Assembly (NCBI RefSeq): GCF_011303555.1
Contig: NZ_CP049868.1
Location: forward strand, 5,580,001 to 5,644,000
DNA: 64,000 nt
Direction of reading: 5' to 3'
DNA from: Pedobacter sp. HDW13
Lineage (GTDB): Bacteria > Bacteroidota > Bacteroidia > Sphingobacteriales > Sphingobacteriaceae
Shown: positions 25,486-34,342 of the stretch, piece after piece
Layout: each line of letters starts with the position of its first letter
Position numbering within the stretch: position 1 is the first letter of the stretch
Position numbers and translations under genes: made by a program
Notes under the pieces: generated by a model
What the model was told of the DNA's origin: nothing
Database searches by the model: none
Seen by the model: the letters and a program-made list of their open reading frames with translations, nothing else

Positions 25486-26649
25486 ATGCGACCGCTTGAA
25501 GATTATTTAGTTATCGATTTCAGTCAGTTCCTTTCGGGGCCTTCTGCGAGTTTGCGTTTGGCTGATATGGGTGCGCGTGTAATCAAAATTGAGCGTTTAG
25601 GGGTAGGCGATATTTGTCGCACCCTTTACACTTCAAATCTGATTATGAATGGCGAATCGTCGGTTTTTCATGCCATTAACCGGAATAAGGAAAGTTTTGA
25701 AGTTGATTTAAAAAGCGTAGAAGATTGCGAAATGGTACGCGAGCTGCTTAAAAAAGCAGATGTGATGATCCACAACTTCCGGCCGGGCGTAATGGAACGT
25801 TTAGGTTTCGATTACCCATCCGTTAGTGCTTTAAATCCAGCCATTGTTTACGGCGAAATTTCGGGCTATGGAACTGATAGCGAATGGAAAAATAAACCCG
25901 GACAGGATTTGTTATTGCAATCTGTTACCGGATTAACCTCCCTTACCGGCAATGCAGATAGCGGTCCGGTTGCCATGGGCTTATCCATTGTAGATATGCT
26001 GGCAGGTGCACATCTGGCCCAGGGAATATTGGCCTGTTTATACCGCAAGGCCATCAAAAATGAAGGTGGTTTTGTGCAGGTTAGCATGATGGAATCGGCT
26101 TACGATTTTCAGTTTGAAACCATTACAACCTTTATGAACGATGGCGGCGCTTTGCCCGAAAGATCGAAGCAGAACAATGCAAATGCCTATTTGGGTGCCC
26201 CTTATGGCATTTACCAAACCGAAAATGGCTACCTGGCGTTGGCCATGGGCTCTATTCCTCAGTTGGGGAATTTACTGGGCTGCGAAAAGCTCGAAGATTA
26301 TGTTGAAGTGAGCGAAGCTTTCGATAAACGCGATGAAATTAAAGCCATATTAGCCAGTCATTTGCTCAGCCAAACCACCGAAAAATGGCTTTCAAAATTA
26401 GAACCAGCCGATATCTGGTGTTCGGATGTATTAAACTGGAACGCTTTAATGCAACATGATGGTTTCAAAGTATTAAATATGATACAGGAAGTTCAAATGT
26501 TGGATGGCTATAAATATGAAACCACCAGATGCCCAATCCGTATTGATGGAGAATTATTAACTTCACCAAAAGGTTCGCCAAAACTGGGTCAGGACAACGA
26601 GAAAATCATCAAAGAATTTATTACACACAGTACCATTGCCAATGTCTAA
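25486..26649 (+). CDS. Class III (CaiB/BaiF) CoA-transferase, copy 2
   Basis: A 387-residue paralogue of the gene at 24028, similar along its whole length (shared FRPGVME, WKNKPGQDLL, FMNDGG/YLNDGG, APYGMY/APYGIY). D170 in GLSIVDMLAG is the expected catalytic aspartate. Copies 1 and 2 may form a heteromer or act on two acids. Its end overlaps the start of the second solute-binding-like gene, so the pair mirrors the SBP1-transferase pair in reverse order. The AT-rich stretch before the ATG has no Shine-Dalgarno motif, as is usual in this phylum. Confidence 0.93.
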   Translation: MRPLEDYLVIDFSQFLSGPSASLRLADMGARVIKIERLGVGDICRTLYTSNLIMNGESSVFHAINRNKESFEVDLKSVEDCEMVRELLKKADVMIHNFRPGVMERLGFDYPSVSALNPAIVYGEISGYGTDSEWKNKPGQDLLLQSVTGLTSLTGNADSGPVAMGLSIVDMLAGAHLAQGILACLYRKAIKNEGGFVQVSMMESAYDFQFETITTFMNDGGALPERSKQNNANAYLGAPYGIYQTENGYLALAMGSIPQLGNLLGCEKLEDYVEVSEAFDKRDEIKAILASHLLSQTTEKWLSKLEPADIWCSDVLNWNALMQHDGFKVLNMIQEVQMLDGYKYETTRCPIRIDGELLTSPKGSPKLGQDNEKIIKEFITHSTIANV

Positions 26650-27876
26650 CCAAGCTGATACCTTCAAAATTGCCGTACGTAAATTTGGTCCTTTCGAATC
26701 TGCTATGCAGAAATTCTGGGACAGCTATTGTGCAGTTTCCGGTTGCACACTTCAACTGGAATTGGTGATTATGGATTTACACGAACTTTACGAGAGCACC
26801 ATTACACGTAAAGGTTTGGCAAATGGTTTATTCGATATTGCCCACATCAATACCGATTGGGTGTATGAAGGTTACCTGAGTCAGGCATTTGAGATTTTAA
26901 ACCCTTATATTAACACCAATAAACCGGTAAGCTTTCCCAACGGCTGGAGTAAATCGTTATTGAGCTTACAGCGTTTTGGCTGGGAAGTAGTGGGATTGCC
27001 CTTTCACGATGGCCCGGAATGTTTCATTTACCGCAAAGATTTATTTGAAAACGAAACTGAGCAGGCAAATTATCTAAAACAATATGGAAAGGTGCTCGAA
27101 GTACCCCAAACCTGGGAAGATTTTCATCAGGTAGCTCAGTTTTTCAACCGCCCGGCCGATAATCTGTATGGTAGCATCTTTGCCTGTTATCCCGACGGTC
27201 ACAATACGGTTTTCGATTTTTGCCTCCAACTGTGGACCAGGGGAGGCAGCCTGGTAGATAAAGCCGGAAACATCAGCATTAATTGCCAGCCCGCTGTTGA
27301 TGGCCTTGATTTTTACCGGAAAATAGTGAACGATAAAACCGCTGTTCATCCTCAATCAAAAGATTTTGAATCGGTTGCCGCCGGAGTAGCTTTTGCCAAG
27401 GGCGAAGCCGCCATGATGATCAACTGGTTTGGCTTTGCCGGAATGTGCGAAGTAGATGCAAATTCGAAGGTAAAAGGGAAAGTTGGGGTAGATTTACTAC
27501 CTGCAGCTGCCGGTAAGGCATCGGCGTCCTTAAATGTATATTGGCTTTATACAATCGCCAAAGGCAGTAAAAACAAGGATGTAGCTTACGATTTTCTGAA
27601 ATTTGCCACTAATGCAAAACAAGATAAACTGCTGACGCTGGAAGGGGCATCGGCTGCCGCCTTTCGACATGGAAAGATCCGGAGGTGAACGAAATTATTC
27701 CTTATTACCACAAATTAGAACAGTTGCATGAGGTGGCCAACATGCTGCCGCAGCATAAAAACTGGACACAAATAGCCAAAATTATTGATGAAATGGTTTT
27801 GAAAGCGATGCACACCACAGAAGCATCTGCAAGTTTAATTGAAAGAGCCCAAAACCAGATTAACGAATTGAATTAG
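26642..27876 (+). pseudogene. Solute-binding-protein-like protein without signal peptide (SBP2), frameshifted
   Basis: The ATG at 26642 (MSNQADTFKIAVRKFGPF) overlaps the CoA-transferase stop by eight bases and shows no signal peptide. The fold is a type 1 solute-binding protein (GLFDIAHINTDWVYEG, GWEVVGLPFHDGPECFIYRK, AKGEAAMMINWFGFAG). The first frame ends at 27688 with a nonsense tail, whereas the frame ending at 27876 continues naturally: GCRLSTWKDPEVNEIIPYYH. Adding one G at GCATCGG (about 27648-27653) restores a 411-residue protein with the usual C-terminus. The deletion lies in a short G run. The role is as uncertain as for SBP1; no ABC transporter partners are present. Confidence 0.8.
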
Positions 27877-28956
27877 ATGAGTATCGATATCCAATATAAA
27901 CCAACTTTACCCGAAACCAAACAGCCGATTATCATTATTGGTGCTGGTGGAATTGTGGCTGATGCCCATCTGCCTGCATATAAAATCGCTGGTTTCGAAG
28001 TTTATGGCATTGTAAACCGTACAAAAGAAAGAGCACAGAAACTGGCCGATGCTTTCGGCATTCCGCATGTTTTTGATACCCTTGCCGAGGCAGTTGCCGC
28101 AGCACCAAAAAATACGGTATTCGATGTTACCATCATGCCCGAGCAGTATATCGAAACGTTAAAGCAACTGCCCGATGGTGCAGCGGTTTTAATACAGAAA
28201 CCAATGGGCGATGATTTTAACCAGGCCAAAGAAATTTTAGCTTTATGCCATGCAAAAAAACTCAAAGCCGCCATTAACTTTCAATTGCGTTTTGCGCCTT
28301 TTGTAAGTGCTGCAAGATACTTGATAAATAAAGGTTTAATTGGAGAACTGTATGACATGGAAGTGCGTGTTACCGTTAAAACCCCCTGGGAAATTTTCCC
28401 GCATGTAATTATTCACCCGCGTTTGGAAATTCAGTACCACAGTATCCATTATGTTGATTTAATCCGTTCATTTTTAGGCAATCCTAAAAGTGTGCTGGCT
28501 AAAACCTTAAAACACCCGGCTAAAAGTTTGTCTTCTTCGCGTTCTACCATTTTATTCGATTATGGAGATACCATGCATGCGGTAATTAACACTAACCACG
28601 ACCATGATTTTGGTCCAAACCACCAGGAAAGCTACATCAAATGGGAGGGAACCAAAGGAGCCATTGTAGCTAAAATCGGCTTATTGATGGATTATCCGCA
28701 TGGTGTGCCTGATGTTTTTGAATATTGCCTAGTAGAAGCAGGTAAAACACCGCTATGGCAAACCGTAAAACTGGAGGGTTCCTGGTTTCCAGAAGCCTTT
28801 ATCGGTACCATGGCCAATTTAATGCGCTACAATGAAGGCTCAACCGATGTTCTACATACCAGTGTTGAAGATGTTATCGATACCATGGCGGTTGTGGAGA
28901 GTGCCTATCAATCGAGCGATACGGGTGGGGTGAAGGTTAAACAACAATTTAATTAA
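27877..28956 (+). CDS. Gfo/Idh/MocA family oxidoreductase
   Basis: A 359-residue NAD(P)-dependent dehydrogenase. Its Rossmann start is PIIIIGAGGIVADAHLPAYK, and LIQKPMGDDFNQAKEIL holds the K-P pair equivalent to the EKP motif. The second domain has QYHSIHYVDLIRSFLGNP, in which His is at the usual catalytic position. It directly abuts the SBP2 stop, so it is in the CoA-transferase operon. It probably oxidises or reduces a sugar or sugar acid whose product is later bound to CoA; this order of steps is inference. Confidence 0.88.
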   Translation: MSIDIQYKPTLPETKQPIIIIGAGGIVADAHLPAYKIAGFEVYGIVNRTKERAQKLADAFGIPHVFDTLAEAVAAAPKNTVFDVTIMPEQYIETLKQLPDGAAVLIQKPMGDDFNQAKEILALCHAKKLKAAINFQLRFAPFVSAARYLINKGLIGELYDMEVRVTVKTPWEIFPHVIIHPRLEIQYHSIHYVDLIRSFLGNPKSVLAKTLKHPAKSLSSSRSTILFDYGDTMHAVINTNHDHDFGPNHQESYIKWEGTKGAIVAKIGLLMDYPHGVPDVFEYCLVEAGKTPLWQTVKLEGSWFPEAFIGTMANLMRYNEGSTDVLHTSVEDVIDTMAVVESAYQSSDTGGVKVKQQFN

Positions 28957-28960
28957 AACA

Positions 28961-29009
28961 TCGTCCTCGTTTGTAACGAGGATGAAGGAGCAAAGCGATT
29001 GTATCGCTT
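28961..29009. repeat. REP-like double hairpin, GCGATTGTATCGC family
   Basis: It contains TCGTCCTCGTTTGTAACGAGG followed by AAGCGATTGTATCGCTT. The same two-hairpin layout recurs at 42518-42570. It lies just before the MaoC-type gene. Confidence 0.75.
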
Positions 29010-29024
29010 AAAAAAACGAAAACT

Positions 29025-29467
29025 ATGTATTTCAAATCAACATTTTTTGAAGACTACCAATTACAGGATAAACGTGTAACCTTAGGCCGCACCATAACCG
29101 AAACAGATTTTGTTGTTCACGCGGGACATACCGGCGATTTTTTTCCACACCACATGGATGCCGAGTGGTGTGCTACCCAACCGTTTAAACAGCGTATTGC
29201 ACACGGCACCATGATTTTCAGCATTGGTATCGGTCTTACCGCTTCAGAGATTAATCCCGAAGCCATGTCGAAGGGTTACGATAAGCTTCGCTTTATAAAA
29301 CCTGTTTTCATTGGCGATACCATCCACTCAACAGTAACCATTTCTGAAAAAGGGATAGCAAAAGACCTGAATATGGCACCGTAACCGAGCACGTAGAAAT
29401 CATTAACCAGCACGGAGAAGTAGTACTGGTTTGCGACCATCTGCTTGTAGTAAAAAAAGTTCATTAG
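29025..29467 (+). pseudogene. MaoC-type hotdog hydratase/dehydratase, frameshifted
   Basis: The first frame (119 residues, stop at 29384) ends abnormally after [10 protein letters not shown]. The adjacent frame continues as [20 protein letters not shown] and LLVVKKVH to a stop at 29465-29467. One missing C in GACCTGAA (about 29367-29370) would restore a 147-residue protein, the normal size for a single-hotdog MaoC enzyme. The catalytic pattern GDFFPHH keeps the Asp and the His five residues later of (R)-hydratases, with Phe for the usual Asn, and is followed by RIAHGTM. Such enzymes hydrate or dehydrate acyl-CoA thioesters. That fits the two CoA-transferases upstream. Confidence 0.8.
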
Positions 29468-29580
29468 TTCTGTAATCATTAGTTCATTAGTCTGGATGCT
29501 TATATCTAAGCGCCATACCACCACCAATGAACAAGTGACACCAATGAACAAATGAACTATTGAACGAATGAACCAATAAA
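29464..29580. repeat. AATGAAC word repeat with inverted copies
   Basis: The left half has complements of the word (TCATTAGTTCATTAG), and the right half has several direct copies (CCAATGAACAAATGAAC, ATTGAACGAATGAACC). Related text closes the window at 63868-64000. It fills the gap before the FucP-like gene. Confidence 0.6.
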
Positions 29581-29590
29581 ACCAAATATA

Positions 29591-30886
29591 ATGAACCACA
29601 ATACACCAGCTGAAATTGTAACTGAGCACGATCCCTCATCGGGGAAGAAGTACATATTACCATTTATACTTGTAGTTAGCCTATTTTTCCTTTGGGGAAT
29701 GGCACATAACCTCGATTCTATCCTCATTCCACACCTTAAGAAAGCTTGTAATTTAAATAACCGCCAATCCACCTTAATTGATACTTCGGTTTTCTTTGCC
29801 TATTTCTTAATGGCCATTCCAGCAGGTATTGTTTTAAAGAAATGGGGCTACAAAGCGACAATGATTTCAGGTTTACTGGCCTTTGCATTTGGCGCATTTT
29901 TATTTGTTCCAGCGGCTAATAACCTTTCGTATATTACCTTTCTCATTGCACTTTTTATTATTGGTTGTGGTTTAACCCTGCTCGAAACCTCGGCAAATCC
30001 TTATGCTGCAGTATTGGGCGATCCGGCAAAAGCCACCAGCAGGTTAAACTTAGCCGCATCTTTTAACGGTTTAGCGGCCATGGTAGCACCAATGATTGGT
30101 GGTTTGTTTATCCTTTCCGGAAAATCGCATACCAAAGATCAACTTGCAGCAATGACTGAAACCAGCCGCAACAGTTATTTCCTTGAAGAAGCTGCTTCAG
30201 TTAAAACACCATACATCTCTCTGGGAATTATTTTACTGGTTATTGCAGTTATATTTTATTTCATCCACCTTCCCGAAATCAAAACCAAAAGTATTGATGG
30301 CGAAGCCAAAGGCAGTTTCTTTGGAGCATTACGTCACAAACACCTCAAGTGGGCAGTTGTAGCACAGTTCTTTTATGTGGGCGCACAGGTTTGCGTAACC
30401 AGTTTTTTCATCAGAATGGCGCAACAAGGTGGTGGTTTCGACGAGAAAACAGCTGCCTCTTACTTAGCCATATACGGACTCTTATTTACTGTGGGGCGCT
30501 TTGCAGGTACTGCGATCCTTCAGTTTGTATCTTCAAGTAAACTTCTGGTCATTTATGCAGTTATTTCGATAATCTTGTGCCTGGTAGCTATTTTAGGACA
30601 GGGTTCTTACGTCGTTTATGCTTTAGGCGGACTCGGATTCTTCATGTCGATTATGTTCCCGACTATTTTTGCACTGGGTATCGATGGCATTGGCGATGAT
30701 ACCAAACCGGGTTCATCGTGGCTCATTATGTCGATTGTTGGTGGGGCCATTTTGCCATTTGGTATGGGGAGCCTGATTGATTTGTATGGCGATAACATTC
30801 AGATTGGCTATAGCATACCACTAATTTGCTTTATAGTGGTGCTTTACTTCGGTTTAAGCGGCTATAAAATTGCACACAAATCTTAA
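29591..30886 (+). CDS. FucP-like MFS sugar transporter
   Basis: A 431-residue membrane protein of the fucose:H+ symporter (FHS) group. SLFFLWGMAHNLDSILIPHL is the characteristic first helix, with the Asp kept, and LLETSANPYAAVLGDP in helix 4 is the family signature. About twelve transmembrane helices are present. Members carry L-fucose, galactose, glucose or related sugars. It is followed without a gap by a GH106 gene, so the cargo may be a deoxy-sugar such as fucose or rhamnose. That assignment is inferred. Confidence 0.92.
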   Translation: MNHNTPAEIVTEHDPSSGKKYILPFILVVSLFFLWGMAHNLDSILIPHLKKACNLNNRQSTLIDTSVFFAYFLMAIPAGIVLKKWGYKATMISGLLAFAFGAFLFVPAANNLSYITFLIALFIIGCGLTLLETSANPYAAVLGDPAKATSRLNLAASFNGLAAMVAPMIGGLFILSGKSHTKDQLAAMTETSRNSYFLEEAASVKTPYISLGIILLVIAVIFYFIHLPEIKTKSIDGEAKGSFFGALRHKHLKWAVVAQFFYVGAQVCVTSFFIRMAQQGGGFDEKTAASYLAIYGLLFTVGRFAGTAILQFVSSSKLLVIYAVISIILCLVAILGQGSYVVYALGGLGFFMSIMFPTIFALGIDGIGDDTKPGSSWLIMSIVGGAILPFGMGSLIDLYGDNIQIGYSIPLICFIVVLYFGLSGYKIAHKS

Positions 30887-30901
30887 TTGCCTCTGCGAAA
30901 A

Positions 30902-33900
30902 ATGAAACTTAGTTGGTTTAAGATACTGTCCGTTGTTTTATTGTTAAGCATAAGCTTTTCAAAGCAAACCTATGCTCAAAACGAAAATGCAAAGCCCTGG
31001 GTATTTTGGTACTGGATTAAGGCAGGCGTTTCAAAAGCAGGTATAACCGCCGATTTGGAGGCGATGAAAGCCAATGGCATTGGCGGAGCATATTTAATGA
31101 GCATCCAGGGCGCAGATAAGACACCGCTTTACAATCCGCCCAGTGTGCAGCTTACGCCTGAATGGTGGCAAATGGTCGAGTTTGCCATGAGTGAAGCCAA
31201 ACGACTAAACCTTAAACTGGGCATGCATGTAAGCGATGGTTTCGCCCTGGCTGGTGGCCCCTGGATTAAACCCGAGCAATCTATGCAAAAAGTAGTTTGG
31301 TCAAAAATAAACATCAGTAATACAATCACTAAAATACATTTACCTCAACCCGAAAGTAAGGAAGATTATTACCGCAATATAGCGGTGTATGCTTATCCTT
31401 CACCTATTGGCGAAGGCATCTCTACACGCACGGTAATCCCTAAAATTACGGCTAGTAATGGTGCTGATGCAAGCGGATTGATAACGCCTGGCAATAAGAA
31501 AAACTTTGGTTCCAGCGAACCATGCTATATCCAGTACGAATTTGAAAAACCTTTCACTTGCCGAACGGTAACCATCAGGCTGAGCGGCAATAATTACCAG
31601 GCCCAGCGTCTGGCCATCCAGGTGAGTAACGACGGAAAAACCTATCGTTCCATTGGCAGGTTAGAGGCTCCGCGGCATGGCTGGCAGGACACAGATGAAG
31701 ATGTTACGCATTCAATTGTGCCCACCACAGCTAAATTTTTCAGGTTTATTTACGATAAAATAGGTTCCGAACCAGGAGCAGAAGATTTAGATGCCGCCAA
31801 GTGGAAACCTTCATTAAAGCTGGTGAATCTCGAACTTTCTGCCGAAGTGCAGATTAATCAGTTTGAAGGGAAAAATGGCTCGGTTTGGCGGTTGAGCAAA
31901 AGAAGCACTGAGAGACAAATTGCCAAAAATCTTTGCGTTCCGTTAAAAGGTATTATTAACCTCACCAGTAAATTAAATCCTGACGGTACTTTAAACTGGA
32001 AAGCTCCAAAAGGAAACTGGACCATTCTAAGAATCGGACATACATCTACTGGCCATACCAATGCTACCGCAGGTGGTGGAATGGGCTTAGAGTGCGATAA
32101 ATTTAATCCCGCAGCTGTTAAACTTCAATTCGATAGCTGGTACGGAGAAGCTTTAAAACACGGCGGACCCGAAATTGCTAAAAAGGTATTGAGTGTTTTT
32201 CATGTCGACAGCTGGGAGTGTGGCAGCCAGAACTGGTCGCCTTTGTTTAAAGCTGAATTTTTAAAACGCAGAGGTTATGATTTAACGCCCTATCTACCCA
32301 TTATGACGGGTTTACCGGTAGAAAGCGCAAAAGTATCTGAAGATTTCTTATACGATGTAAGAAAAACCATTGCCGAACTGGTTGTTGATCAGTTTTATAA
32401 GACTCTGGCCAAGCTCGCAAAAGAAAAAGGTGTAACCTTTACAGCCGAGAGTGTGGCACCTACCATGGTAAGCGATGGCCTGTTACATTATAAAACCGTA
32501 GATGTACCCATGGGTGAATTTTGGCTGAACAGCCCTACACACGATAAACCAAATGATATGCTCGATGCCATTTCTGGTGCACATATTTATGGTAAAAATA
32601 TTATTCAGGCCGAAGCATTTACCACCGTACGGATGGACTGGAACGAAAATCCGGGGAATATGAAAACGCTGCAGGACCGTAATTATGCCCTGGGAATTAA
32701 CAAACTAAGCTACCACGTTTTTGCGCATAACCCCTGGGTGGATAGAAAGCCGGGGGTGACCTTAGATGGGGTAGGTCTTTATTTTCAGCGCGACCAAACC
32801 TGGTGGAAACTCGGAAAAGCCTGGATAGATTATGCCACACGCACACAAAATCTGTTGCAGCAAGGCAAACCAGTGGTTGATATTGCTGTTTTCACAGGCG
32901 AAGAATTACCCCGCCGTTCGGTTTTGCCCGATAGGTTGGTAGAAACCTTACCGGGAATTTTTGGAGCTGATGTTGTCGAATCGGAAAGAAAACGTTTGGC
33001 AAATGTTGGAGAACCATTGAGGCAGATTCCTTCCGGTGTTACCCATTCGGCCAACATGGCCGATCCCGAAAACTGGGTAAACCCTTTACGTGGCTATGCT
33101 TACGATAGTTTTAATCCCGATGTATTGGGCACCGCTACCGTTAAAAATGGTGATGTTGTTTTTGCAAGTGGTGCTACTTATAAAATTCTGGTATTCCCGG
33201 GAGCCATGAAAATGAACCCCAATTACCAGTACATGAGCTACGCAACAGTTAAAAAACTTTTCGAGTTGATAAAAGCAGGAGCTAAGGTAATTGTTGGAGA
33301 TAAACCACTTTATCAATCTGGTATTAAACAGGTTAATGCCATGGAGTTTAATAAAATTGTGGATGAAATTTGGGGTGGAAACTTCGAATCATATAAAAAC
33401 AATAACCATCCTGTTTACACCAAAAAAGTAGGATTGGGACAGATTTTTAAGGCACCTTTCTATGGCGAAACCTTTGATGTTTTAGGCTTGAAAAGAGATT
33501 TAAATATTAATGAATTCACAAACAATCATTTAAATAAGGATTATGCACCTGATATTGCTTACGCCCACAGAGTTGATGGAAACAAGGAAATTTACTTTAT
33601 CTCTAATCAGCAAAATAGAAAAAGAGCATTACTCTTCAACATAAGAAATGGCAAAAAATCGATACAAAGCTATGATGCAGTAAGTAATGTATGGTCTGAG
33701 CCGCATAAGATTAACAACACATTTGATGGTACTGACATCAATTTAACCTTATATCCTAACCAATCTATTTTTTTGGTACTGGATACGCCGGAAGTATTTT
33801 CTTTTTATTCGCGTAGTGCAGAGGACGAATTGAAAGCCGCAAAAAATAAATCCATCGATAAAAAAGCGTTGGATATTTCAGATAACTGGCAAGTACAGTT

Positions 33901-34342
33901 CAATCCTGCTTATGGTGGCCCACCAAAACCAGTTGCCTTTAATCAGCTTAGCGATTGGACCAAAAATCCTGATTCATTAATCCGCTATTATTCCGGAACT
34001 GCAGTTTACACCAAAAATTTCACTTATAAGGGCGATACGCAAAAGGCCTGGATAGATTTAGGTGCTTTTTCGAGCATGGCAGAGGTTAAAATCAATGGCA
34101 TTACTTGCGGCACTTTATGGACCCCGCCTTATCGCCTGGATATCAGCAAAGCCATTAAAAAAGGGGAGAACCAAATCAGTATTGAGGTAGTAAACACCTG
34201 GGCAAACCGTTTAATCGGCGATAGTAAATTACCTGAAGATAAAAGAATTACCAAAACAACAGCACCTTTCCGCTTGGAGGGAAAGCCATTAAATCCGGCT
34301 GGCTTATTGGGACCGGTTACCATTCAAATTGAAGAAAAATGA
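30902..34342 (+). CDS. GH106-like alpha-L-rhamnosidase
   Basis: I prefer the ATG at 30902 (signal peptide MKLSWFKILSVVLLLSISFS, cleavage near TYAQ) over a TTG five codons upstream; this gives 1146 residues. The start of the mature protein, WVFWYWIKAGVSKAGITADL, then EAMKANGIGGAYLMS, is the GH106 hallmark. Later segments CDKFNPAAVKLQFDSWY, VFHVDSWECGSQNWS and TFTAESVAPTMVSDGL belong to the barrel. The C-terminus has a jelly-roll domain (AWIDLGAFSSMAEVKINGI, CGTLWTPPYRLDISKA). GH106 enzymes remove alpha-L-rhamnose from rhamnogalacturonans and glycosides. It overlaps the GH127 gene by four bases. Confidence 0.9.
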   Translation: MKLSWFKILSVVLLLSISFSKQTYAQNENAKPWVFWYWIKAGVSKAGITADLEAMKANGIGGAYLMSIQGADKTPLYNPPSVQLTPEWWQMVEFAMSEAKRLNLKLGMHVSDGFALAGGPWIKPEQSMQKVVWSKINISNTITKIHLPQPESKEDYYRNIAVYAYPSPIGEGISTRTVIPKITASNGADASGLITPGNKKNFGSSEPCYIQYEFEKPFTCRTVTIRLSGNNYQAQRLAIQVSNDGKTYRSIGRLEAPRHGWQDTDEDVTHSIVPTTAKFFRFIYDKIGSEPGAEDLDAAKWKPSLKLVNLELSAEVQINQFEGKNGSVWRLSKRSTERQIAKNLCVPLKGIINLTSKLNPDGTLNWKAPKGNWTILRIGHTSTGHTNATAGGGMGLECDKFNPAAVKLQFDSWYGEALKHGGPEIAKKVLSVFHVDSWECGSQNWSPLFKAEFLKRRGYDLTPYLPIMTGLPVESAKVSEDFLYDVRKTIAELVVDQFYKTLAKLAKEKGVTFTAESVAPTMVSDGLLHYKTVDVPMGEFWLNSPTHDKPNDMLDAISGAHIYGKNIIQAEAFTTVRMDWNENPGNMKTLQDRNYALGINKLSYHVFAHNPWVDRKPGVTLDGVGLYFQRDQTWWKLGKAWIDYATRTQNLLQQGKPVVDIAVFTGEELPRRSVLPDRLVETLPGIFGADVVESERKRLANVGEPLRQIPSGVTHSANMADPENWVNPLRGYAYDSFNPDVLGTATVKNGDVVFASGATYKILVFPGAMKMNPNYQYMSYATVKKLFELIKAGAKVIVGDKPLYQSGIKQVNAMEFNKIVDEIWGGNFESYKNNNHPVYTKKVGLGQIFKAPFYGETFDVLGLKRDLNINEFTNNHLNKDYAPDIAYAHRVDGNKEIYFISNQQNRKRALLFNIRNGKKSIQSYDAVSNVWSEPHKINNTFDGTDINLTLYPNQSIFLVLDTPEVFSFYSRSAEDELKAAKNKSIDKKALDISDNWQVQFNPAYGGPPKPVAFNQLSDWTKNPDSLIRYYSGTAVYTKNFTYKGDTQKAWIDLGAFSSMAEVKINGITCGTLWTPPYRLDISKAIKKGENQISIEVVNTWANRLIGDSKLPEDKRITKTTAPFRLEGKPLNPAGLLGPVTIQIEEK

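Noticed and set aside
22871-27876. Reading the two solute-binding-type genes as part of an ABC importer
   Set aside because: No permease or ATPase gene is present and neither protein has an export signal.
29464-29580. CRISPR-like array
   Set aside because: Words are short, of variable spacing and in both orientations; there is no constant repeat or spacer length and no cas gene.
30887-30901. TTG start for the GH106 gene
   Set aside because: The ATG at 30902 begins a clean signal peptide; the TTG only adds five residues before it.
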